Shown here in pieces: positions 24,639 to 36,446 of a stretch of DNA of 64,000 nt. The DNA is from Costus lasius (lineage: Eukaryota > Streptophyta > Magnoliopsida > Zingiberales > Costaceae), in NCBI GenBank assembly GCA_027563935.2, contig CM050451.1, forward strand, positions 97,305,565 to 97,369,564. Direction: 5' to 3'. Position numbers and translations under genes: made by a program. Every line of letters begins with the position of its first letter. Positions within the stretch are counted from its first letter, which is position 1. The notes under the pieces are model-generated. The model saw nothing but the letters and a program-made list of their open reading frames with translations, ran no database searches and was not told the origin of the DNA.

Positions 24639-25399
24639 TGTCATGCTCTGGCCTAAGGTTCTCCGGCGGAACTTTATACCGTACTAAAATCCTAGATTCC
24701 GGCCCCAAAATCACCCCAAATCAAAACCCTAATTCAGACTTTGACTTGGTCAACATGATTTTGACTCGGTCAATGTGATTCCGCCGTGAACTAATCAATT
24801 TTTTTCTTCTGCTGATGTTAGGATCTGGATTACAAATCTCTCGGAGCCGACGACCCCCGTCGCCCGCCCCTCTCCCACTCGGAACTCTCGCCGGCGGCAC
24901 ACCTGTCGTCGATTACAACCACACAAGAACTCGCTCGTCGACGCCCCTTGGCGCCAGATACCTCACTCCCTGGAGGCATCAGAGCCCCCGCTCTAGAAAG
25001 GCCAACGGCGCCCTCGCCGTCACCGGTGGTAGCACTCCCCAGCACTCGCATGATCCCGCTCTGCTTCATTCGTTGAACCTTTAAAGGGAAGAAGACGCCC
25101 ACGTCTCGTGCCTCACATGGACCACGTTCCACAATGCCACCTGCATCGATCCCGTCTCCCGCGTCGCCCATTGCCGAAATCCTCACAGGAATCCCAGAGT
25201 CGTCCCACCTGGAAGTAGTGCCGCTCCTCGTCCGCGCAAAGCTCGCAGAAGACGATGTCTTTCGACTTTGGGGTTGACCGGAAGGTTGACTCCAATTCCG
25301 GGTTCGATGGTGTGGGGCTTAGTTTGGATCGCATCGTGGATATGGGCCGCCACCCAATCCAGTTGAATTTGGCCCGCCCTGGAACTCCAGGGCCTAACA
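24639..25399 (-). repeat. 3' LTR of the compact element, with internal deletion
   Basis: 761 bp, from TGTCATGC to CCTAACA on the plus strand. It lacks the segment equivalent to about 26001-26373 of the other LTR (about 370 bp), and has about 24 extra bases near its right end. Confidence 0.85.
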
Positions 25400-25812
25400 A
25401 TTCTCCCCCACCTGATTTGAACATCGCCCTCGATGTTCGATACAGGTTGAACATTGTCTATTCAATGTCCAAATTCTCTACATCCTGTCTTCAGTCTGAT
25501 GATGAATGTTACTGAACCACATCGCTTGGAATTGGCACTCAAATGTGCCATAGTGCTATGCCCAACTCAATACGAACAGGGTCATGTCCATAACGTATCT
25601 CCCCAAATGCTCTGCTCAATATGCAATCGCTGAGTTTACGTACTAGCACACTGAATCATCATGCTTATTAGCAACCTACATCACCAAATTCATCAAGAAT
25701 AACCCCGGACCTGTGGGTCATGGGCCCACAGTAAACTTGCTTCACCATCCTGGCTGAACTTAACTGAACCTCGCATCCCCATGCTCGTTCGGAACCTCGC
25801 TCTGATACCAGT
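25400..25812 (-). other. Internal region of the compact element with primer site and polypurine tract
   Basis: Read on the minus strand: TGGTATCAGAGC primer site at 25810-25799, two bases after the 5' LTR, then about 390 bp without a frame, then GGTGGGGGAGAAT before the 3' LTR. Confidence 0.85.
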
Positions 25813-26913
25813 TGTCACGTCCCGGCCTAAGGTTCTCCGACGGACCTTTGTACCATGCCAAAACCCTAGATTACGGCCCCAAAATCACCCCCAAATCAAA
25901 ACCTTAATTTAAACTTTGACTTGGTCAACATGATTTTGACCCGGTCAATGTGATTCCGCCACGCGCCGATCGATTTCTTTCTTCTGCTGACGTCAGGATC
26001 GCGTCAGTCGCCCAATTCGAAATCTTGTCCCTGCCGAAATTTGAATTTCGCCTGTTGACTCACCCGAAGCATTGACCCACCTCGTTTCGAACGTTCGACA
26101 CATTTGAAACTCGTTGATGTGCCTTGTCGTCGTCTTCCTCATGCGCCTGCGTCCGAACGCCGCCTGCGTTTTCGCCGGACGCATTGCTCCTCTTCACCGG
26201 AGTGAAAAGGCGTGATGGTAGGTTGGAGACCCCTCTTCGCCCTCAGCCTATCGTTGCCGACCTAGCAGCCGCCTACTGTCGCCGGAAACCTTGCCGGATG
26301 GGTGAAAGCCTGGAAACAGAAATCTCACCGAAAGATAGGGAAATAACACTAGCTTTTATTCCTCTCCAAAAATTGGTTACAAATCTCTCGGAGCTGACGA
26401 CCCCCGTCGCTCGCCCCTCTCCCACTCAAACCTCTCACCGGCAGCACACCTGCCGTTGGTTACAACCACACAAGAACTCGCTCATCGACGCCCCCTAGCG
26501 CCGGATACCTCGCCCCCTGGCGACATCAGAGCCCCTACTCTGGAAAAGCCGACGGCGCCCTCGCCATCACCGGTGGTAGCACTCGCACGATCCCGCTTTG
26601 CTCCGTTCACTGATCCTTTAAAGGGAAGGAGACGCTCATGTCTCGTGCCTCGCATGGACCACGTTCCACGACACCACCCGCGTCGATCCTGTCTCCCGCA
26701 TTGCCCGTTGCCATAATCCTCATTGGAATCCCGTAGTCGTCCCACCTGGAAGTAACGCCACTCCTCGTCCACGCAAAGCTCGCGGAAGACGACATCTTCC
26801 GACTTTGGGGTTGACCGAAAGGTTGACTCCAATTTCGACTTCGATAGTGTGGGCTTAGTTTGGATCGCATTGTGGATTGGGCTGCCGCCCAATCCTAACT
26901 CCAGGGCCTAACA
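25813..26913 (-). repeat. 5' LTR of the compact element, full length
   Basis: 1101 bp. On the minus strand it contains AATAAAAG (26360-26353), a possible TATA element, inside the part missing from the other LTR. Confidence 0.85.
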
Positions 26914-26918
26914 CTTGG
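26914..26918. repeat. Target-site duplication CTTGG, right
   Basis: Matches 24634-24638. Confidence 0.88.
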
Positions 26919-27208
26919 TATGCAAAACATTCTAACACCCAAACAAAAACATTCTTTTAACATGAATATGACTATAAAAGCTACGGCAGATAAAATTACA
27001 CCAATACAAAAAGGTGTATTTGCAAAATTAAAAAATTCACAATTACACCTATTCAAATTTAGAAACCAGCATAGATGGGAAAAAAATAAGTCATGTCAAA
27101 AGTTTATCAAAAGAAAGCAACAATAAGAAATGCAAGTTTCAACATGATAAAAGGTACATGACACAGTACGACCTACTAAAAATCCTTGAACGACTTTCGC
27201 ACAAGCTT

Positions 27209-27865
27209 TCATTCCTCGGTTTCAAGAACAGTCTTAAGACATTTGATTTGCACATTCTCTTGCAATTCCTTCGAAGCTATTTTAATCCGGGACTTCCGAA
27301 TCAGTTCAAAATTCCGTATGTATTGTCTCCATGTTTGCCAGGTTGTCTTTCTTCTTTTCCAAGTTGGTTTGAATTTCTTCTTTTGCAACTCTAAACTTAA
27401 AAGATGCTTTTCCTCTAACAGCTTTGTCTCTTTCTCCGAGAGCTTTGCTATTTTCTCATCTAGTTGCTTTATTCTATCTACTAGGAGTTGAAAAGATGTT
27501 GACCATGTGCGCTTCTCCCTATCTATTGCATCCTTCAAAGAATTTATTAGCATCATCTTCTCATTGTTTATCTGAGAATCATAGTTATGTAGATGTTGTA
27601 AAGATTCAATTTGCTTTAGAATGGTCAAAATCTTTTGGCTTAACTCTTTCCAGGCATCTGTTGGAACTCCAAGCCTAACTAGGACATGCAAGATATCCTC
27701 TGAAGAGATCGAGAATTCGTCCACTGTGGGAAACATGTCCTCTGTTTGAAATTTCTTCAAACAATCGGTCATCAAGCACCTGGCTGTGTATTCCACTGCC
27801 TTACGAATTCCCTCTGGAATTTGGGGAGCAATGACAACATGGGTCTGCTTTAGAGATGATGGCTC
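27209..27865 (-). pseudogene. Unidentified coiled-coil protein, downstream exon
   Basis: Coding-like minus-strand segment. Open reading extends upstream of the first M (27796) to about 27865, where AATTAG ahead of GTTCACC could be a splice acceptor. It reads PQIPEGIRKAVEYTARCLM, then a helical region, then from about residue 80 a long charged coiled coil (SLKDAIDREKRTW, LDEKIAKLSEKETKLLEEK). In the last third the coiled-coil character shifts to a neighbouring frame near 27375 and returns near 27300, as if one base had been lost and one gained. The family is not known to me. It may be a host gene or remnant, or transposon-derived. Confidence 0.5.
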
Positions 27866-27967
27866 AGGTGAACCTAATTCAAATTAATGCAATAATGAGA
27901 AATGTTGAATCAATTGTAGGAAGAAAGATAAGAGGAAGAGAATATATATACCAATGTTCGCTGTTAC

Positions 27968-28158
27968 TTACCAACTTGTTGGCCTTGCTCTTTACCCGCA
28001 TAAAAGGTTGCATGTAAGGATGGTTTTTCCATGGTTCTGTAAAAACATGAATAATTAATGCTCCAAGAAGACCTAGCAGATCAACAATATTTGAGGGGTC
28101 ATCTATATCAAAAATATCATTAGGCACACTTACAGTTGCATCTTGAACTCGTGAAAGA
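27968..28158 (-). pseudogene. Unidentified protein, upstream exon
   Basis: Minus-strand frame reading VPNDIFDIDDPSNIVDLL and TEPWKNHPYMQPFMRV, ending at KANKLV followed by GTAAGT, a textbook plant splice donor, near 27969. A possible acceptor (CACGAG) precedes it near 28158. The ~100-bp gap to the next exon is a normal plant intron size. It probably belongs to the same gene as 27209-27865. No protein family is recognised, and a first exon upstream is not established. Confidence 0.45.
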
Positions 28159-28159
28159 A

Positions 28160-30298
28160 AGGTGCATTAAAAAAAATTAATACAAAAAAGACGAGGACAA
28201 TTGCAAACAAATAAAAAAAGTAATACACAAAAAAAAATTGAGTCAATAGGATCAAAGCACTATATATAATTTTTTTAATCCAAACATCGGCACCCTGTCC
28301 AATCCAGCATCCATACGGTTCTCATATGAATTCCCATTGTTTAGGAATTTTAATAGATAATATGGATGCGCTAATTGCATTAATGTGTGATTTTTTTTGT
28401 TTTAAGAAGCATGGAAGTGTTAACTGCATACGAGAAAAAAAAAATTCTTTATGGAAAAAATAGCGAGAGCAAGCGGTAAAGCCCATCCTAATCTTATAAA
28501 TAGAATCAAAGAACATCGAAATTCCTAGGTTATTAGGAAGGGAGAAACGTTGGAAATTTATAGCTCTATCGCAATTGCCCAAAAAGCTGCAAAAAATGGA
28601 GATTCCCCATATTATTGCAGTAGTCTATTCACACAAGGAATTCGTACCCCTTATGAATCAAAACCAAAAATAAAAAAAAAAGATTAAAATAGAAAGCAGG
28701 AGAACTTGTATAGAAAGGGGATAGTTTATCACCTAATTGAGAGTCAGAAATTCGCAACTGTTAAAGTCCAAGTCTTGATCCTCAGCACTCGCCGGTAGTC
28801 TCTTGCCGTGTCGCTGCAGAGAGGGAATTCGCATGCAAGTAGAGGAAACCTAGCTTCGCTTGCTGGGATTAGTGTTAAAAGAGCCAAACCCGGAGTCTAT
28901 ATCAAACTCAAATAACACCCAATCCAACTCTACGCTAAACTCCAGTTTTGGGCGTGGTAAATAATAACCCGGATGTGAACAAAAGACAGATCCACACCCG
29001 GTCCTGTTCATTACGGCAGCCCTACTCGCTAGGGCAGGTCCAATGCTGACAAACTGATTAGGTCCTAACCCGAACCCTATTACAGCTTGTTTTTCCCTTT
29101 GTGCTGCATGAACTGAGCAGTGAAGTCTTGCCGCAAGTAGAATAGCAGCACCCCGCCGCACCCACTGTTAACAATTCTTGCCTCGACACCCTTTCTAATA
29201 CCATCTCGCTCGATCCTCTTCTGCCATCTCTCAAGAGGAGGGTTTTCGATCGAAGCATGGTGCAACAGCTGGAAGTCTTGAATGCTCTAGACGCAGTGGT
29301 AGCACTTTATGGCGACAGGCATGGCCTTCTTCACTGATGCATCTCTTGTGCATATCCCTCTTTGCAAAGCTCCACAGCCGGAGATGAGAGCCTATTGGCA
29401 CCTTATCCCTTCTCCCTGTCACCAGCAACCTACTATAACCACTCTGCCTCATCGCTAAACTCAGACTTGACGGTGTCCAGATCGGATCAAACCCAGGGTT
29501 AAAAACCCTGCCCGACTCAGCTAGGATTCTGTTCTGCTCTGCCTCGTTGCCCGACCTAGATACAGAGAATCTGATTTAATCAAACCCAATCTGATATATT
29601 ACCCAATACCATCTGATGTTACAATGAAAACGTGCAGTGGGCAACCACATCCAATACAGTCTTAGTTCAGTTTGATTTGAACCAAATCAATTTGACATGA
29701 ACTAATCCAAATTGATGTGATCTGATCTATGTCAACTCAATCCATCCTTTATAGTGAAAGGATCAACCTAACTCAATCAGATTAGATCCAATTTAGGTAC
29801 AAATCAGATTTAAATCCAATTCTGCTTCGACGATGTGCAACTGCAATCTCTGCTTCAAACCTAAACCCCATAGTGGGTTGCTATAGTGACACCCAATTTC
29901 TAATGGCTTGGTCAGGCATTGCAGTCTAGTTCAATCTCAGCAGACCCAAATGTTGCTTACAAGGTTTAGTCCAAGTTTTGTTGGATCAAAGATATTTCTG
30001 ACAGCAATCAGTTTGGTCCAACCCATATCCAAGTCTAATAACCTACCCATCTGCCTAAATGCCAATCCATAGCAAGCAACGGTAAAATGAAGAAATAGAG
30101 AAATATAAAAATAGAGAGAAAATGAGAGAATATATGAAAACGAGAGAAATAATAATAATAAAAATAAAAAAATAACAATCATATAATAAGTTTTTTGACC
30201 TTCCTTAGTGGGATATTTATCCCACTTTATCATTATTTGTTATAGTATGAGCAAGTGTTCTTAGTTATTTGTTATATATAAAAATATTTATATATACG

Positions 30299-30300
<2 letters not shown>
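28160..30300. other. Intergenic, no gene established
   Basis: The minus-strand frames at 28322-28582, 28850-29161 and 29231-29452 have no recognised domain. The stretch 28690-29550 has moderate GC and could hold the promoter or first exon of the gene at 27.2-28.2 kb; an ATG-led minus-strand segment near 28825-28735 runs to TAG directly before a GT, so it is not convincing. A perfect inverted repeat, CAGGGTT-AAA-AACCCTG, is at about 29493-29509. Confidence 0.4.
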
Positions 30301-30374
<74 letters not shown>

Positions 30375-30390
30375 CACATATATATGCTTA
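30301..30390. repeat. (TA)n microsatellite
   Basis: About 27 uninterrupted TA units after a short CA run, then an imperfect tail. Confidence 0.98.
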
Positions 30391-30600
30391 TATAGTCGGT
30401 ACTGACCATAGATTGATAGACTGATATGTATCGCCCGTATCGCCTAGTAGAGAATGATACTTAAAACCTTGCTTATGTCATACCATAGTCATGCCCCATA
30501 CCATCCATAATCTATTGTGTCCCATCCCAAGCCATCTCATTCAATCACTATCACATCCTATACCATGCCTCATGAAATCCCATCTCATCCCATACATTCG

Positions 30601-30669
<69 letters not shown>
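30601..30669. repeat. (TA)n microsatellite
   Basis: About 33 TA units, 210 bp after the end of the previous array. The tyrosine-isoleucine frames across it are artefacts. Confidence 0.98.
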
Positions 30670-30670
<1 letters not shown>

Positions 30671-30699
30671 TAGAAGCTATTGGACCAAGCCGCAGCATG

Positions 30700-30925
30700 G
30701 GTCAATATAGTGGGGCAAGTATTTTGAGAGCACCAATTGAATATTCAAGGCATGGCCAAAGTTTTAATACCATTTCGTGCATGTGTACCTATTCATTAGT
30801 GAATTTGACATGTACTAATTATACCAATGAGTATATATATAATGGGACAAGTACTCTGAGAGCACCAATTGAAAATTCTAAGCATCACCAAGGTTTTAAA
30901 TACCATTTCGTATATGTGTACAAAA
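30700..30925. repeat. Imperfect tandem duplication, ~132-bp period
   Basis: Two copies share GAGAGCACCAATTGAA, CCATTTCGT and TGTGTAC at the same spacing. They start at about 30711 and 30843. Confidence 0.75.
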
Positions 30926-31019
30926 CTATTATTGGATTGATGCCAACATATGGTATACTATTAAATTGTTGTTGTTATTGTTATTATCATACGGTACACT
31001 ATTAAAATTATATGTAAGT

Positions 31020-32576
31020 TTTTAATACTTGAGTATGACATAGTGATATGATAGGCAAAGTTGTTAAAAGATTATTCAAGATCTTAGGATCTTACAATCC
31101 TACAACCCAAATTAGCATAAATCACTTTAAATATACATAGGAACTTAATAAACTAACAAAATGTAGGACCTTTGATCTTAGTTGCAAGTTCTATAGGAGT
31201 AATGATTATTTCAATTTAACAAAGATGATTAAGTGTCCTGTACCTAGCGGTATATACTACTTTTAAAATCTTTGCCTCAATGAGCCTATCTTCTTACCCT
31301 ATAATGAACTTGCCTTGATTTAAGTACATTATTATCATATTACCTCATCTATTTATTGCTCAAGATATTGTCGCTCATGATTGGTCAACACCAAAGCCCA
31401 CAATAACGTTCTTTCACGGTGCAATCAATGTGTTCTAGTTTACTTCACTTAAGACTAATATTTAGTTTATTATTATTCAAAGAGTAATAAACACTAAATA
31501 ATAGATATACACATGAGCTGGTATATTACAATTCAATTTAATTTCTATAAAGTTGCTATATTACAAGAGAAATTCTTAAATGTTTTAATATGGTTGTCTA
31601 TTGTTTGGAACTAAGATGCACCTTATTTTCTTTTATCTTTTTGTTTCTTCTTTTCAAATTTCAACATTTCAACACATCAACACACGGAGGTCATAATTAA
31701 TTAATTATTTTATTTAGAATAGATAAATGCTTGCAATGTTGTCTACATATAGTATAATTACATTTTAATCTACTTGAGTTAAATTAGATGATATTATATT
31801 GTCATTTGAATTACAAACATATGCATGTAGAACTATCATATTAGATTTTTTTAATCTAGTTATGAACTAAGCATTGTTCTATTTACCATGTTTTAGGCTT
31901 TTTGTTAACCCCTCAGGGTAGTGTAATCTACTCATCTTGAGATAGTAAGATTTTATCCCAAAGCCAACATTAACTTAACCCATAGATATGAAGGTGGCAC
32001 ACTATTCATTCCCCAGCAACTCGAGCAGATTGACCACTGCTCCACGCAATAAGGTAAATCAACAAGGGCAAAGAAGCTAATGGACAAATAGATTAATCTT
32101 AACTCATCAAGACAAATTGTAAAATGTCAATTTAAATTAATCTTAACTCATCAAGACAATAAGAATGCACCTTCAATAAAATACCTGCAGCCACAGCAGC
32201 AATTGTTGGCTAATTTTCAATACTAGTAAACAATAAATAGAACAAATACAACTAAGGAAATGAAGAAACTAATCCTGCAAAATCAGACAAATCATAATGG
32301 TGTTTGTGAAATCAATCACACATGACAAAAGAAATAAAAAATCATACCAACTCATCCCACAACATTACTAGCACTGATCCTACAAACTTAATCTAAGAAT
32401 CTAGAAAGACGTGAAGGGAAAAACAACAGACAATTGTACCAAAATATCTGAAAATGAACTAGAATAGACAATCTAATTATAGCTATTGATCTATAAGATA
32501 AACGAAACAAATCCACCAAAATTAAATAGAAAAAAATTATTACACCCCAAATTATGCATTTTAATGTCCAGAAGTA
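31020..32576. other. AT-rich intergenic sequence
   Basis: No frame, repeat or RNA gene that I can support. Confidence 0.5.
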
Positions 32577-32850
32577 TTTTTGTACCTTAAGAAAATTTTT
32601 ATAGAATTATTGGGAATTTTAATGGATTATAATATTTTTGGGTATGTTGGAAAATAAAAAAATTATAAATTTTGCTTGGGCTTTGAAGCTCATAACTCAC
32701 GCACAAGTGTCAGTGTTTGTACCTTAAGAAAATTTTTATAGAATTACTGGGAATTTTAATGGATTATAATATTTTTGGGTATGTTAGAAAATAAAAAAAT
32801 TATAAATTTTGCTTGGGCTTTGAAGCTCATAACTCACGCACAAGTGTCAG
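32577..32850. repeat. 137-bp tandem duplication
   Basis: Two head-to-tail copies (32577-32713, 32714-32850) with only about two differences, so a recent event. It may lie within an old LTR, since TTACACCCC precedes it at 32551. Confidence 0.9.
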
Positions 32851-34676
32851 GGTGAGCTGGGCTGACCAAACACAAAGTGAAGAAAACTGAGAAGCCAAAA
32901 TTATACCTAGTGTCTCACCGTCTTTATCAAATCGACTCATGGTCATTGCATTCGTGTCTTCTAACGATGTCATGTGCCACTTAGAGTTCGTGCACGACTC
33001 GTCCCACTCAAAAGCCCTAGGGCAAGGCATTTAAAGAATAATATCAATTGAAATCATTGCCCGCTTGTGACATTTTGATCGACACATTTGCCACTCGCTA
33101 TATCATGCCCACTACGCGGATAGTTTGCTAGGAGTTCTAACGAACGCAGCTGTAGGCAACCACAAAGTGAAGCTTCACCAAGCAAACCAGCATTATGCAA
33201 TATGGTTTACTATGGTCCAACCTGGTTTAGAAATTAGTAATTTTAAACTTCGATAAATGTTAAATTGCCTCGGTTCAATATCTTAGGCCCATTCAGAATA
33301 GATTAAGTTCAGTTCAATATAGTTTGGGTTGAATCGGACCAAAATTAAGTAGTATGCCTTGCTTAATAGTACAAAGTACAAACCCATTACCATCTACTAG
33401 ATTAGATCTCTTATTTATTAGATATCAAATTAATATACATGCTTTAAGAAATCAGTAAGTTCAATGTCCTTGATAACAATACATGGTTAAGAGCCTGCTT
33501 GCCGCAGAAGTAGACATGTGGATTCGAGCCCTTGTGCCCAAATATAAGTTGTTTTTCATACACAATTATTTTTTATCTTTTCTAACATTTCAAAAATCAT
33601 GATAATTCATACAAAATTCCAACAATTCCATAATAAATTTCAAAAAATTATAAATAAAGAAGCAATATTTGCGTGTGAATATGAGTTTAGAGTTAGAAAA
33701 GAATTTAGTAACACATCCAAAAATACTTGTCATATAACACGATCATGGGTAGACTAGCAAACAACACAACAAAGCCGGTCACTAATATAGCCAAAAATAC
33801 TAGTGTAAGAAGCATACACATCCAAATAGGCCGAACAATATGTAGTTTATAATTTAGATTATGGCATCTATCAACACAAAAGGAAAAGCAATCAAAATAA
33901 CTTACATGCTAAGTAAAAGAAGAATCATACCAAAGTTGCCCTATATCTGACGCTTTACAAACAACCAAGCTCACTGAAACTACAAGCAAACAAACTCATA
34001 AGAAAAAGAACAAAATTATACAACTAATCCAAAGCATGGTCGAAAAAGCGAGTTAAATGGAATGTAGAAAAATAATAGCAAAAAGAAACCAAGTACAAAA
34101 TAACAAAATGCACCCAAAATTTTAGAAAGAGAGGTAGGGACATTAATCTAATTAATTGCATCAATTAGCAAGACAAATACAGCAACTAAAGAATAATAAA
34201 GGGAAAAAGTTTTTAAAAAATCACAATCTCCAAGCAAATCCCTGAAAAAGGAGTTAACAGAAGGTTAACCACAATCTAGTACATATAGGCCAAAGTGGAC
34301 ATTTATACTTAGATGCATAGGTAAATTTATATTCCTGTGTAAAATATATCAATGGATTGAGGCATCTCATGTGCATTGACATTGAAATGAATAGTATTTC
34401 AATGATATATGAATGGCACATCAATAAGGATATGGTCATTGGCACTGAGATTAAATGGTATGTCAATAAGACATTGATCATTGACATAAAGACAACTATT
34501 TATACATAAGGGCATAATCTTTGAGTCTAAAATATGTACTACAACCGTGAGGATATGTATTATGATTGTGAATAAATAGTATATCAATAAGGACATGATA
34601 ATAGTGATGGAAATAAATGATAAATCCATTAGAACTTAAATAATTGAAAATGCAATGATCCGACCCTAGCGAAGCA
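32851..34676. other. Intergenic sequence, no gene seen
   Basis: Moderate GC to 33180, then AT-rich. Frames at 34254-34629 arise from diffuse repeats of words like ATGTCAATAAG and are not coding. A tRNA-like stretch at 33481-33535 is listed separately. Confidence 0.45.
33481..33545 (+). repeat. Possible tRNA-derived SINE head
   Basis: ATGGTTAAGAGCC (box A-like) is followed about 27 bases later by GGATTCGAGCCC (box B-like), the layout of tRNA-derived SINEs. No cloverleaf, clear 3' tail or flanking duplication was found, so this is tentative. Confidence 0.25.
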
Positions 34677-34871
34677 TGAAATCACTAAATCCGACAGATT
34701 AATTGGACAGTAGATTAAGATGTCTCAAGAACATGAAAGAAGCACATCCGAGGGACAAATAAACCATGACATGAACTGAACTAATTAACAAACACCGGCA
34801 GCAAGTCGGAAAAAATCAAAGCATAGTCAACTGAGCTTAAAAACGTCCGCATGCCCTCTTCTAGAAATCAC
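34677..34871. repeat. First unit of a ~190-bp tandem duplication
   Basis: Starts GAAATCACTAAATCCGAC and shares about 115 bp with 35451-35567. It contains the uninterrupted version of the site into which the MITE at 34875 inserted. Confidence 0.8.
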
Positions 34872-34874
34872 TAA

Positions 34875-35450
34875 TAGCGTGTTTAGTACGAAGGAAAGGA
34901 AGAGGGAATGGATGAAAAGTTAGAAGGAGAACTATAAAATTGTGTTTAGTAGGACGGTTAGAAATAAGAAAGGAAAAATGGAAGGACAGTGAGAGAGAAA
35001 ATAGCCCTATTTGCTTTCCGCCCAAATTGGGTGGAAGATCGAATGGAAAGTTGGATTTGCCCTTTTCATACCTATTTTCACCCTTTTGTTTTTTATGCTT
35101 GCTCCCCCTCTCATACTTTTCATGCAATCTTCTTCATCATTGTTGTCATCGCTGTTGTCATTGCTATCATTGTCATCGCTATCGCCATTGCCATTGTTGT
35201 CATCATCACCGTCGTCGCCTCTTCACCGTTGCCTCTCATTTCTCATCGTCGTCATTTCACCGTCGCCTCTCATTATTGTCATCGACATAAAAATAAAAAA
35301 AAATAGAGTGTGTTTATCAATCTTTCTAATTTTCTTTCCTTCTAAATAAACACAATGATGGAAAATCTTATTATTTTCATTCTTCGTAATTTCCCTTCTT
35401 TCTTCCTTTCTTTTCCTTTAAATTTTCTTTTCCTCCTACTAAACACAGCA
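34875..35450. mobile_element. Tourist/Harbinger-like MITE
   Basis: 576 bp with inverted ends built on GTGTTTAGTA followed by purine-rich A/G sequence (left 34875 on, right complement from 35450). TAA flanks it on both sides (34872-34874, 35451-35453), the TWA duplication of PIF/Harbinger. The tandem neighbour at 34677 gives the empty site with a single TAA. The interior is simple-sequence rich (CATCGTCAT-type), and its low-complexity frames are not genes. It has no transposase. Confidence 0.85.
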
Positions 35451-35453
35451 TAA

Positions 35454-35946
35454 ATCCGACACTTTAATTGGACAATAGATCAAGATGTCTCAAGAACATG
35501 AAAGAGGGACATCCGAGGGACTATGACATGGGCTGAATTAATTAACAAACACCGGTGTCAGGACATAGAAAAAATTAGTGGCCTCAAGAAAAGATTTAAA
35601 ACTACTACGCAAGAGGATCCTTGACGGTCCAAACCCTCTCGCACTCAAAAATACAGAAAAAAAGAGAGGTTATACACTAATAATAAAAATATAGAAATAA
35701 AGAATGAGGATTTGCACTAATAATAATAATAACAATAATTTAATTTTGTCCAATGATCAAGCCATATTCCTTGAGGAAATTTTTGGATCCAAATTAAATT
35801 AATATTCATATCTCGTGATTAGTCAAATATTCATGAGTCAAATCATTAAATATTTAAAAGTCATTTTTGGGCTGAATACTTATTCTTGATCAAATTAGAT
35901 GAATATTCAGAAACTACTTTTACAAAATATTCATCAAAATAGAGGG
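35454..35946. other. Second tandem unit and AT-rich sequence
   Basis: 35454-35567 repeats the first unit. From about 35790 the text begins to show AAATATTCAT words like the minisatellite at 37985, so the hAT element beside it probably landed in an older array. Confidence 0.5.
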
Positions 35947-35954
35947 TAATTGTT
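35947..35954. repeat. 8-bp target-site duplication TAATTGTT, left
   Basis: Repeated at 37951-37958. Eight bases is the hAT superfamily footprint. Confidence 0.9.
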
Positions 35955-36446
35955 AGGGATGTCAATTGGACCCGTTGGGTCCAGGTACCCAACCCGACCC
36001 GACCCGACCCGTTTAGGGCGGGTTCGGGTACCCGTTTATATAAACGGGGCGGGGGCAGATTAAAGTTTTATAACCCGTGTCGGGTTCGGGTCGGGTTCGG
36101 GTTTACACCTGCGGGTACCCGGTACCCGAACCCAATTAGTAAAAATAAATAAATAAATTATTATAATAAATTAAGTTACAACTTATAACATATAAACTTA
36201 TACTATTAAGTGATAAACTCACCTTCAGTCCACGGCTTCACGAAATAGAAAACCCTAGCAGCCCTTGAGCCCTCACGCATCGCCTTCGCCGAATCGCCGC
36301 CACTGTCTGACCCACCTCACGCTTCCTCCGTTGCTCCAAAAGAGAGGCAAACACTAGAGCCAGCATGGAACGTTAATAGCCCAACCACCTCCTCTCCCCT
36401 TTTTGATCGGCTCAGAGAGAGAGAAAGAGAGAGAGAGAGGAGTACG

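Larger units (their letters stand above)
24639..26913 (-). mobile_element. Compact non-autonomous LTR retrotransposon
   Basis: Minus-strand element of 2275 bp: 5' LTR 25813-26913, primer site 25799-25810, internal region of only 413 bp, polypurine tract at about 25400-25414, 3' LTR 24639-25399. It has a perfect CTTGG duplication. Nothing codes for gag or pol, so it must move with proteins from another element. The LTRs are GC-rich and far longer than those of classic TRIMs, while the internal region is as short as in a TRIM. The open frames in the LTRs (for example 24830-25186, 26482-26892) show no domain and are not conserved between the two LTRs. Confidence 0.88.

Noticed and set aside
24830..26892. 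GC-rich frames of 113-136 codons on both strands
   Set aside because: They lie in the LTRs of the compact element, are not kept between its two LTRs and show no domain.
24639..26913. Simple segmental duplication of a GC-rich block
   Set aside because: A primer site, polypurine tract and exact CTTGG duplication make the two copies LTRs.
30491..31005. Open frames across the TA microsatellite
   Set aside because: The Tyr-Ile runs come directly from TA repeats; no domain or codon bias outside them.
34940..35349. Three overlapping open frames of about 105-116 codons
   Set aside because: They lie inside the MITE interior (34875-35450) and consist of His/Ser/Leu-rich simple sequence.
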